Source: Zygnema cylindricum (taxonomy: Eukaryota > Streptophyta > Zygnematophyceae > Zygnematales > Zygnemataceae). Taken from it: DNA of 62,000 nt. The DNA is taken from positions 1 through 62,000 of the forward strand of contig JBBHKE010002637.1 in assembly GCA_037447655.1 (NCBI GenBank). Direction: 5' to 3'. The notes beneath the pieces were generated by a model. It was not told the origin of the DNA. It searched no databases and worked only from the letters and a program-made list of their open reading frames with translations. The position numbers and the translations under genes were made by a program. Positions 42,327-53,062 of this stretch are shown in pieces (position 1 is the stretch's first letter; each line of letters opens with the position of its first letter).

Positions 42327-44292
42327 AAACTAGATCAATTGGACCAATCTCCAGTAAGTGATAGTTGCCCACAATCCGAATGTCTTGTGGGAGGGCAGTA
42401 TGCATATGCTCGTATGCAGATTTTGGTAACAAATGCGGGTATTGGGAATGCAACAGATTACAATGATGTAATTGTGCTTTCCGTGCTAACAGATCAATCT
42501 CCACCGAATAATAAAATCGGATTAATAATCCGTTCCGCAAACATGCCAGGAGAGAAGTGCCTATTCCAGCGAAAAGGTCCAAAATCACTAATACATTTGG
42601 ATGAGGTTTCAATTGGACCGGGTTCCAATTAATGGGAAGAAACCCAAAAGAGTATGTAGGGACTGAGATTGGTGGAGAGACAAGAGAAAGTGGAATTGAC
42701 AAGGTTTGGTTATAGATTCGGTCAAATTCCCTCGTATCTATAAGAAAACCTGGGTCACTGAAAATTTCTGGTAAGTAAGAACTATCGGACAGAATTTCTT
42801 CTGCTAACAATGACTGAAATATTTTGGCCCCCACCGAATTCCGTGAAAATGCAGATACGGAGGTGGCCGAATTTGCCATAATAGGCATGGGCTTCCTAGC
42901 GGAAATTAGCGGAATGCAGATTTTGCGTTCCGGGAAGCTAGTGGGCCTAAAAGAAAATGTCTGATCATGCATGTCAACACCACCCCCTACACGAAATATA
43001 ACATCCTGTCCCACTAGGTATTCATAGTCACTGCATTTAGTGACTAGAGCGTGAACCGAGATTTCAGCAAAGTCGGTGGCCGTTTCGTTCTGGAACCTGA
43101 AAACAAGCGGTTCCTTAGTGATTCTTAGGACCGGTTTGGTTTTACCCGCTGATGTTAACAAGCAAGTAGAAGTGGACTGAAGCTTGTCCGGAGTTAGACC
43201 AAGCTTTAGTGCAAAGTTAGAGCCCAATATCACCAGCTTTGCACCCGTATCAATGAGAGGCAGGGAAGGAGCTATACCATTGATCAACAATGCACCCTTC
43301 GCATTATCCAAAAAACTGATGTGAGGATCGAGAGACTTTCGCTCCTCTATGGAAATAGGCTGAATAGCAGCAAGGTTTCTGTGCAGCTGAAGTGCTTGTA
43401 ACGCGGCAGCTGCAGCCGAGCTATTGGAGCTATTGGAGATAGGGGAGATTTTCGGTGAGTCGGAAATCATAGCGGAAAGGATGCAGAAGCGTTCTTTCAC
43501 GCGGTGTGCCTCATGTATAGTTCGATCCACTATGTTGAGAGCTTCAGCCGCGATGGCTGAAGCGGTTTCGGGCAAGGGAGGAGAAGGTTCTTTAGTGAAT
43601 GACAAAGGAATACCTGTGTTAGGTGTTTTACCGTCACGACTGTGATTGGTCGAACCTTTGTCGAACATAGCCTCTCGTTGTTGGATGGTGGAATCTCGTA
43701 AGATTCGACCTGCCAATGTGGGCATGTGTACCACAGTGCGAGCCATGCCTGTAAATTGTGGCTTCATTTGGGTCATGAAAGCTGCAAATTGTTCTTTCAT
43801 CATAGCCGCCATTTGCTCTTGCATTTCTAAACGCTCTCTCTCTCTTCGAGATACCTTAGGTGGAGTGGTGTCTTTCTCCGGTTCTTTAACCGGTTGAACC
43901 GGTCTTGCGGATCGAGCTGGGATGCCACCACTTTTAATTTGGTTCTGATAGGAATATTCCGGGTTTTTTATATGACAACGATGGACATAATGTCCGGTTT
44001 GCTTGCAATGTGTACAGGTAGCAGTTTTGTCTGGACACATTCGGGCATCATGCCCGGTCTTCACACATCGGAAACATAATCGGTTTCCGGGAGCAACAGG
44101 TGGGGTTCCCATGGCCGGGACTTTAGGAGGCCGGTTGTTAGGACGAGGATTGTTCCATGGTGGAACAATCGGTTCTTTCGGGACCGCTTTAGGTCGGTCA
44201 TGGGCTTCCCACCAACAATTTTGCATTTCGTATTCCACGGCATGCTGGGCGGCTTGATCGAAAGTGAACTTCAAGCCATACGTTTGAGTCAA
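42244..44292 (-). pseudogene. gypsy-2 Gag end, zinc knuckles, protease and methyltransferase N-half (682 codons)
   Basis: One long open frame. Residues 1-30: end of gag helical domain. 73-86 CFRCVKTGHDARMC and 93-106 CTHCKQTGHYVHRC: two perfect CCHC knuckles. 150-180: Arg/Glu/Met-rich coil. 346-352 LIDTGAK: retropepsin active site (IDTGA). 565-682: methyltransferase with motif I LDLFAGIG (571-578), motif II VEID (597-600), motif III-like IDL (652-654) and motif IV GGWECQGMS (657-665), where Cys661 is the expected nucleophile; the usual Pro before it is Glu. At about 42293-42296 a one-base loss in a G run shifts the frame. The fusion within a single frame shows the methyltransferase is part of the polyprotein. 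Confidence 0.92.
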
Positions 44293-44366
44293 GTGACTCT
44301 GGATAAACTTCTTAGACTGACTCGGAAACTGTCATACAAATTTTTGGACAGCTTCAGCATCCGACA

Positions 44367-45167
44367 TTAAGTCCGGCAATGCTTCACGAAGAGCTTCCAT
44401 ACGAGCACGCATGGCAGGGGCATCTCTCCTGACTTCCGTTCGAAGTTCATTAACTCGCGAACTTGGTCAGTGTTTTGCATACGGTATTCCGCTTGCAACA
44501 TTTCAAACATGACAAATAGCGGATCCAATATAGGGATAGTCATCGCTGGTCGGGCTGGAATTCCAGCACGTGCGGCTATAGCAAACTGTTGCGGTATTTC
44601 CGCAACTGCTGCTGTAATAACATCGTCGTTGAGATCAAGAACTTCCGAGATAGCCGGTTGATAAGGAATTTCTAGTTGTCCTATAATAGCAGGACTCCTA
44701 GAGAACGCTGGAGAAAACTCAGTCATCGCAAGTACAGAATCATATTTGCGGGAATAAAGAGTAAGGGCTGAACCGCGAAGGTAACGACCTAAAAGAGAGA
44801 AAGCGACTCGTAGGTCAAACCGATCTTGGTACCGAAATGCAAGATCACGCATTTCGGTATCAAATAGCATGCGAAAATGCGATAAAGTCATGGTGTCCTT
44901 CATTCTTGAAAAAAAGAAATGAAGGCGCCCCCCTCCCTCGGATGTGGAAGCCATTTCCAATAATGGAATGCTAGGGGATAAAACTGGATTGGTAATTTGT
45001 GGAAACCAAAAAGATAATGAATCGGAATTCGACCCGTCAAGGGAATCGTGGTCAGGTTCCTCTTCGAAAAATGTGGAAGAGACTGATGATAAGGAAGATA
45101 CCGAGGTGAGAGTAGATCGAACCGAAGGGGAAATTTGACCCGAAATATTTAGAAAAGGATGGTCCAA
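44367..45167 (-). pseudogene. gypsy-2 gag, N-terminal part
   Basis: A 266-codon open frame with a Ser-rich N-terminus and a repeated Ala/Ile-Pro segment (AIAARAGIPARPAMTIPI) before FVMFEMLQAEYRMQN. Near 44430 a one-base shift moves the real frame to the next one (ELRTEVRRDAPAMRARMEALREALPDLM), which leads, past one stop at about 44335, into the 682-codon frame. Position and hydropathy fit a gypsy capsid, but no strong gag signature is seen, so the call rests on gene order. Confidence 0.7.
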
Positions 45168-46199
45168 AAGACTAGAAAAATCTGATGGTCCGGATTCCGT
45201 GGGCCTAAACGAGGCCGACGATCGAGTGGTTTCGACAGGATAATCAAGATTATCCTAATCGGTGGGCATAAAAATGATAACACCAATGATGACCAGATAA
45301 CAAAGCCGATCTATCCGATATGCTTCAAATGCCAGGCCACACCATTCTTTTGTCCAATCAGCCAATCAATCTCTAACAGGGCCTCGATGGCCAGATCTAT
45401 CAGGAAGCCGTATTACCAAAACCTTCTACCCTGCAAACAAGGGGACAAGGCCGAAGGGCCAGATCTATAAAGGCAAATAACTTACTATCCAAGCACTCCC
45501 AAGTGCAGATCTAAAGCGGCACAATCCACAAAAGTGCTAACCAATGCCTCCAACGGCAAGATCTATGAAAGAAATCCCACTCCGGGCAAAGCAAACTCAT
45601 CCAAGGCCACTCAGGGCCAGATAGCAAGCAAGGAAAGCTGGACAAATGCAATGATCAATACAAGTGGATTAACACTAATCCACTCCAACCACGGTCCCTC
45701 TATACGATCAACCGACTACCTTAACACGCGCTTGTACCCGCAAGGCATCGTGATACTTACATAACACTCTTAGCAATCTGGTGATTGCCAAGGGTGAACT
45801 GCGGTTGTTCGCTACAACCAAAGTTTTGCAGAGCTCCCAAGAACGGATCCGCTCCACTAACTCCACTCCTTAGTGAAGTTTGTCTCAATGTGAGCAAACG
45901 ATGCTCAAGATATATAACAAAGAAAATGGGGAAAACAAAAAACCAAATACTTAAGTTAGTGTAGTATATCGTTGGCCGAAAATTGGCCAATAAGATAAAA
46001 CATCAACAAACAAGCAAATGGTAATTATAAATGTAAAGCTAGTTATATATATTTGTAGAAATGTATCTATAAATATCTATTTTTGATATTTTTGTTTTCT
46101 TAAATATTTTTGTTTTTTAAATAAAAAGAAAACCGAAATTGAAATAAAAACAAACAAGCGAGAAAAGAAAATAAGACAATTTTGAAGTGCAGGAATACT
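45168..46199 (-). other. gypsy-2 leader with degenerate GGCCAGATCTAT repeats
   Basis: It lies between the right LTR segment B and gag. GGCCAGATCTAT-like motifs recur at about 45306, 45389, 45458, 45505, 45556 and 45614, roughly 47-84 bp apart. 45990-46199 is AT-rich. No clear primer-binding site could be identified next to 46200. Confidence 0.6.
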
Positions 46200-47660
46200 A
46201 AGCCGATGGATGACCACTAGGCCCCATGGTCTATTTATATTCTTTCTTATCAAGGATAATCTGAATTTATACTTAAATAGAATAAATCAAAGCATAAACA
46301 ACCGAGAAAGATAAATAAAAACCGAAAATGACAATATGCACGACACTTATGAAGTTTGAGATAGCCAAACTCAAAAGATGCGCATAAGCCAAATAGAAAT
46401 AAATACACAATCTCAAGAAATAAAAACAACAAATCAATAATCCCAACATGCAACTTCCACACTAATAAAAGCTCAGCCACAGCCGGGAAAAGAGGTTTGT
46501 GTAGTGAAAACGCGGTCGAAATCCACTCAAAGGGACGAGAAAAGTGAGGGAAACCGTGTAGGTCTTGGCCGAAGCCGTATAGATTAATTTGTAAGGCTTT
46601 ACAAGATATTGATAATGTAATAGAAAACTAGACACTTCACGCAAAGGCAGAAAATCGCCTCTAAGCTGTCTGGACAATTTTTCAAATGAATAGATGGCTG
46701 CAGAGAATCTTCAATACTGAAAATAAATCAAATGAATAATTCCTGCACTTGAAAATTGTGTGCAGGAAATGATGCGAAATGAACTAAGTAACCAAAACTA
46801 CGCCTAGCGAAAACAAGCCAATCAGAGTACAGCGTGTTATGTAAATATTGGCGTCTAGTTTGGATTCAGCCGATAGGAAGCTGAAATCCTATGCCCTACG
46901 TTACTGAATCTATAACCTACGGATTAAAACCCTTCCTATCTACATGTGAATGCGTGAACCTCCAAATGGTTCACGACTTAAAATAGTCTAATGACGTCGC
47001 TTCGTCAGAATTGACAATCGATTTGTCTATCACTTACGTCGACGGTCCAGATGTGATATTACAAAAATCGCATACTTTGTGTCGACGGCCGAGATGCTAC
47101 TCCACGCGAAATGATTAAGATTTGCTGTCGGTTGGGATCCAAGGAAATGAAAGCTTGTACGGTAGGACCGCAGATACGGTCCACTTTGTTGTCGCATGAA
47201 TTCCGGAAAATATAAGTCGTACGGTCGACGTGAAATGATCGAAGCTACCGTCGGCGAGAATCGCGCAAAATATATATAGTACAGTAAGTTTGTTTGTCTC
47301 GACGCAATTCGAAAATGTGTCGTCGGCGAGAAATCCGGAAAAAATAAATAAGTAGGGCAGGACCGCAAGTACGGTCCAATTTGTGGCCGCGGGAATTCTG
47401 GTCGCCAAAAGTCGTACGGTCGACGCGAAATAATCAAATCCGCCGTCGACGGAAATCACGGAAATTATACGTCGTACGGTAGGACCGCAGGTACGATCCA
47501 AATCGCCATCCCGGAAATCACGGGAAATGTAGGTCGTACGGTACACGTCGTACGGTCCTGCGAAACCCAAATAATACCCAAATACAAATTAGTGTAGCGG
47601 CTGCCCGTCCTAACACCCAAATATAAACAACTAAAATAGCCAACGAGATGCGGCATGACA
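46200..47660 (-). repeat. gypsy-2 right LTR, segment B (1461 bp)
   Basis: Aligns with 35337-38006 less the nested solo LTR. CG-rich subrepeats at 47150-47470. It shows the empty site of the solo LTR at about 47470-47475. Directly followed by a truncated copia LTR. Confidence 0.85.
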
Positions 47661-48485
47661 GAAACAAGAAGACAGGCAGACAGATTAATAGATTGCCAAA
47701 ATGTTGCCCTATACCAGATTTAAACCTAGGTCTACAAAGTATGACATAGACGTATGCCTTAACCATTATGACGTATACGAAACGATATAGGTAATCAGTT
47801 CGTTATGCATGTAAAGTGTTACGTAAAACGTCACTTTCATTAAAACAGACCAAAATTGACAAAACAACATTTATAGTCAAACGGCGCTCGCGGACGCGAA
47901 TCTAGCCGTGTAAAATACATGATCGGACGCGCGTCTTCGCCCCCGACAAACCCGAATGAATATTCGGGGGCTTTCAAACATAGCGTCGCGCTGTTCCAGG
48001 TGGCGCCACATCATTGGACACCGTAAAGGATGGGAGGAGGAACGATGACTCCCATGTTGACAAGTGTCAACTAGAAGGCCATGTTGTACAATGGCCGTAA
48101 AAGAAGTACAATCGGCCACTGTACCTTCTTGTAATATTCACTCTTTTGATTGGCCGAAAGTAGAGTAGTAAGTAGTTGTGAGTAGGAGTTAAGGGACTTA
48201 GCGTGTTTGAGGCGCCTCTCTCCAAGTGACCTTTTGTATTTATTGGCCATCTTTGGCCAGCCATAACTTACTGCTTAGGGGAGCAAATTCAGTGATTCTT
48301 TTTTTGTTTGACTCAGGGGAGTCTTCTCCTTACAGGGGTGAGGGCGTTCATAATATTTGTGTGCCTGGGCGGCACTTATTCATTGGGAAAGTGAAAGGGT
48401 CAAATATTATCGTAGAGGCTTTACATAGGCTGTTCATTCTGTGGGTTAATCGAGACCACAAAATAATTGAGACCACAAAATTCCA
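47661..48485 (+). repeat. Truncated copia LTR (copia-4 type)
   Basis: The plus strand matches the reverse of the copia-4 LTRs from about 110 bp after their start to the end (CACAAAATTCCA). The first part is lost at the gypsy-2 junction. GTAC block 48080-48145; antisense B-box at 47715-47725. Near the end GAGACCACAAAAT is duplicated (48449 and 48470). No primer-binding site or gag follows. Confidence 0.8.
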
Positions 48486-49995
48486 ATATGCGCTGATAAT
48501 GCCTGTGACGACTGTCAACGTCTACAATTTGTGATGACGCACGCTATTTTTTGTAGCAAGTTGTGACGTCGCATGAGTTTTCGTGACATTGTAGACGTAT
48601 CGCCATCCACACGGTTGAGGAAGATGCACTTTGCCTTTGCGTCTTTTGTCCGTGCGACGTGAAATGGCATCGGATCTTGAGACCCCTGGCGAAATAAAAT
48701 CCGTACCAGGTGCAAACGGACAAATCCAAACAAATTGTGTACTTTTCTTTGTCTTATCTTAACGCAAATGGACAAAACATAGCGGATTGTGCACTTTTCG
48801 TCGTCGCTTGAATTCTTTTGAAATTTCTTGGAAATTTCTTACACGTGCGACTACGTGTTTTTATTTTTTTTTCGAAAAATCTTTGTTTTAAAACACACCT
48901 TCCCTGTGTTTTAAAGAAAAGTTTGAAAATGACGTTTTTTGGCGTGGCCGTGGGTCAAAGAACACAAAACGACAATATGTAGTACATCTTAAATTCGATG
49001 ATGACGCAAAATGTACTTCTCATTTTTTCTTTTTTTTGTACGGTTGAAACTTACGCGGTACGGCTCTAAGTTTTACAGGAAAACGAAAGAAAAAAACCCT
49101 TACTTAGGCACATGGGGACGCACCCTAAATTCTGGATGAAATTGATAAAAAACATCATGATACTATAATAATGGGCCACACCCTCTTAATGGTTTTTTTT
49201 TGCCACTTTTCTCCGTACACATTAAAGATTTTACAAACCGACCAATTTTAATTGAATGTTTTCGTTTTTGTACCTTGTACTTACACACCAAGTACCATGG
49301 ACTAGCTTTACTTATGTTGTGATGACTGTATACGTGACAATGACTTGTGATGGTTGTATTTGTCTTTGGGTGACATAGTAGACTACAAGCCTTACCAGCC
49401 CTCTGTCGTTCATGGTTGAATTTTCAAGACTCCTACAAAAAAACCACATCTATATTGGATGAAAACGGACAAAAAATAAATGATTTCGTGACTTCTCATT
49501 GTCGAAAACTTTTAAAATCATTTGAACATTAGTAATGTGTTTTCTTATTTGTGGTGTGATAGTTTACATCTAAACACCTCTCCTATATGTTTTACGGTAA
49601 AGTTTGAAAATGCTGTGGGATGACGTGGCAGCGGGTTGAAAAACACAAAATAACAAAATGTAGAAAATTATTAGTTTGAAAATGATGTAAATTGTAGTCT
49701 AATTTTTTCAATTTCTTTGTCCGAATATAGGTTTTACTAGTATGGCGCAAAGTTTTTAATGAAAACGACAAAAAATACCTTGCCTTTTGCACATAGGGGA
49801 GCTCCATCAGATGAAAAGTGAGGTTGTTTACAAAAAATCCGTACCATGACGTACAATTCTTTTTATTTGCATATAAGAACATTATTGAAAATCCCACCAA
49901 GATTCTCCAAAGGTTCGTGAGTTAACAATGACTGTTGGATTATATTTTAGTATATATTTTAGTATTCATCCGCGAAGCACTCTCTCCATCCGATT
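48486..49995. repeat. Diverged tandem duplication, non-coding
   Basis: Two related blocks, about 48780-49160 and 49440-49870, share ordered landmarks: CACACCT...TGTTTTA...AAAGTTTGAAAATG, GTGGCxGxGGGT, AACACAAAA, then TTTTT...TTTTTGT, AAAACGACA/AAAACGAAAG and a CACATxGGGG. Offset about 670 bp. No coding motif in either copy. Confidence 0.55.
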
Positions 49996-52930
49996 ACCCA
50001 CCCCAGGGGGGTGGCTAGTCAACTACAAAACTTGTAGAATCGCTAGATATGGAAGGTAAAGACACGCACAATGGATCACCACCGGAATTTTCAGACGTTG
50101 CACAAGCCATGTGTCTATTGACAAGGTGGGCGCGAGTCCACCAAAATCAAACAAAAATCCTTCCTGAAATATATTTCATAACATTGTTTCGTCAAGCCCT
50201 CCAACTTTGTGGTTCCATGCGCATAAAGGAAGGAATTATGTGGTACGATGATTTGGTACGCAAGTAGATGATACTTGGTATACAAATACATGGTATGCAA
50301 ATGAAGTTTTGGGTGTTGTATTCATCCAAAAGGAGTGTCTCGACAACCTCGTTCCAGGCCCAAGTCGCGACGTCTTTCTCATCCGGCCATGTCAAAGTCA
50401 ACTTGAACTAAATAGACAAGGAAAGCATGAGAAGCGTGATTTTTGTATCCGTGGGGAGGGTGAAGCCAACAGCATGGGCTGGCCCAAAGGTTTGCGCAAG
50501 TGTAAGCCTCCATTGATGTGCCATCTTGATAGAGAGTTGTAATTCGCTTCTTTCCAAGCTTGATTTTCGCTGTGATTCTTGAAAGCTTGTGAGTTACTTC
50601 CAACGACTCCCAGATATCTGAAGAAGTCTTGAACCAGTCGCGTTTCTCAGCTGGTTGTCCGCTACGCTCCTATCAATGTGTCTTGGCTTGAATCTCCCTT
50701 GTGTCCCAGTCCTACCTCAACTTCTTCTCATCTTTTTTTAAGGTTGTCTCCATCCACAGGGGCTAGACAAAACTCTGTCCTCGTTACGTCTCCCAAACAA
50801 CCTATCTCCTCAAGGGCCGCCTCGACCCTACACCTCTATGAGAAATAGTTTGCTTCCTCAACTTATCCAGGTAGCTTTTGTGGACCATAACCCAAGATCT
50901 GAGATCGACCATCTCGAGTGATTAGAAGATTTCTAAAGCCACGAACGTCCAATGAGATCAAGAAACACAAATGAGTAACCTTAGATAGCCACAGAGGCAG
51001 AAATACATATTTAAAAAGGGTAGAGAGATGAGCAAACACATGCGCAAGCTTGGACAGATTGGTTTCCTTTATTGAATTCTATAATAAAAGTTGGGAGTAC
51101 AAAATCTAAAGATTCGATAATAGTCTTGAGAAATAAAGTTCGTGCTTTTCATTTTGAGTTAGGGTGTTTTTATTTTCCTTGTTGTTGCTTCCTTTTTTTA
51201 GGGTGTGTTCTTGTCGCTCTTTTTGTTTTTTATTATTGTTGTTTTTCAGTGTTGGTCATGCCACCCCTTTTGTACCCCCAGACTCAGATGGTTTACCATC
51301 GTGCTTTTTAATTTATCCTGCAAGTTTCCTATTTATGTAAAAGCAATAAAACCAAACTAGTTAGCGGTCAAATGACCAAATGCGACGTCTACCAGTCCGC
51401 AGCTAACAATTCTAACATGGGGAACGTTCCCACAACTATTCTAAACTAGAATTACTGATACCCGAGATCTAAGGGTGGTTAAGCTTCAATACGATTTCAT
51501 GGAACACCCGAAATTGTAGGACACCGAACCAAAAATTTTACCCATAATCGCACAAAATCAATAACAATATCGTCCAAATCTTACGCTTCCTAAAGTGCAA
51601 GCATCACATGTAAATAAAAGTGCTGAGCCTAAGCAAGGTTCAATCATGAAGAGCAACTCCCGCTTTCTCTTTATCTTCTTTAAAAGAGAGAGAGGAGCAC
51701 CAAAGAACACCCTTCTCTCTTTCAATCGCTCTACTTCTTCTTTCACATCCCCTGAAAATCTGAACGAGTTAAGGAGGCGGAAAGATACAAGGAAGTGGGA
51801 GAGGGAAGGAGAAAGAGTAGTCTACTCACCTCTCTTTACCTCTCTCTCCCACTCCCTCTCCTTTTCCTTCTCCCTCTCTCTCTTTCCTTCCCTCTCTCCC
51901 ATTTTCTCCCAAAATCGATCATCGAAGGTTAAAAAGACGAAAGTACGATCAAATCATACTATGCTTTACCATACATGAAAGTATATATACTTTTTTGACA
52001 AGAACTCTTACACCAAGAAAACTAGCTTTTTCAAATAGATATTCCTCTTGATTATCACCATAGTGAAAAAAATTGCAAAATACACAAGTGATTGTTCAAA
52101 TACCAACAAATTTGATGCCGATGGCAAGTTCTGACCGCAAGTCCTACAAAGTAAGAACCTTAGTCACCTCTTGTGTAGTTTAAATTATACAAAATTATGG
52201 AACCGCTGTTCGAATATAGTAAACGTCACCCCAAATTAATTCAAATTTTAAAAGACATACAAATAATTATTGAACTGCTCCTGAGTTTACCAAAGTGGAC
52301 GATAAGGTAGAAGCAACCATGATGTTGCAAGCAGCAACAAGGGGGAAAACTGCATGTACCACGACTGGTATAAGCAACAAAAATGGTGTAACTAGCAATA
52401 GTAATGATGTAGCCGCAACAACGCTGAAGTGAGCAACGACCTCAAAAGCAGTTGCAAGAAAAAAAAAAAAACAACGGTAGGGAAAAACAGTGCGGAATGA
52501 GAAAAAAGGAATGAATACAGGTGAAAATAGGAGAACAACGTTGTACACCTGCATAATAAAGACAAGGAAAAGCGAGTATCAATAACATATTTCATAGGAA
52601 ACATTTTAGTACACCAAGGTTAACTGAGTCGTGGTTTACGGCTCACATTCAATCATTCCTTCCCGTCTCTGGGGTGGGGTTGGGTTTGGTAACCACAAGA
52701 CATCAACAGAAACACAAAAACGTTCAGTTCGTATCCCTACTTCTCTGGTCCACAAATGTAATTGATATATCAAAAAACAACATTTGACATCGCATGTTGA
52801 CGTGTTGTTAACACTAATGGTAACTTTCAGATTTTATATGCCTAAACTAAGAAAATACATTACCATAATCTAAGCTTCAGGTTTCATTACCGATATTTAA
52901 AAATGATTCACCTAACTTACAAACACTACA
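49996..52930. other. Mostly non-coding region; possible gag fragment, CT-rich tract
   Basis: 50379-50690 on the minus strand reads TSSDIWESLEVTHKLSRITA, which resembles the UBN2-type gag helix of copia elements; this is a weak call. The plus-strand 72-codon stretch 50049-50267 (MEGKDTHNGSPPEF) is not recognised. 51840-51905 is a CT-rich simple tract. A poly-A run of 13 lies at about 52459-52471. Nothing else supported. Confidence 0.4.
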
Positions 52931-53062
52931 CACCTCATGTGAAACTAGTTCACTAACATAATCAATTCCACTAAGTGAAGGCAGATACTCTTGATTAGAT
53001 AAATTCTTATCCACTCAAACCTCCCAAAGCAAGTGTTTTCAAACCTGTAAAACCCACCGATC

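Larger units (their letters stand above)
35158..47660 (-). mobile_element. Ty3/gypsy element gypsy-2 carrying DNA methyltransferase and PHD finger
   Basis: Minus-strand order: long repeat (47660-46200), leader with short repeats, gag, two zinc knuckles, aspartic protease, C5-cytosine methyltransferase, linker, reverse transcriptase, RNase H, integrase, PHD finger, candidate polypurine tract (poly-G at 38211-38202 followed by AATAAAC), then repeat sequence to 35158. The coding part is about 7 kb, clearly longer than ordinary gypsy elements, because of the extra methyltransferase. Frames are broken in at least five places. A copia solo LTR is nested in the left repeat. Confidence 0.85.

Noticed and set aside
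43424-44257. Plus-strand open frames of 61-84 codons
   Set aside because: Shadows of the 682-codon gypsy-2 frame on the minus strand.
51558-51978. Open frames of 62 and 127 codons around a CT-rich tract
   Set aside because: Low-complexity sequence (Ser/Leu/Phe or Arg/Glu-rich), no recognisable domain.
52267-52604. Hydrophobic 95-codon minus-strand frame that might be a membrane protein
   Set aside because: It contains a poly-A/poly-T-coded Phe run and no family motif; no splice or start context supports it.
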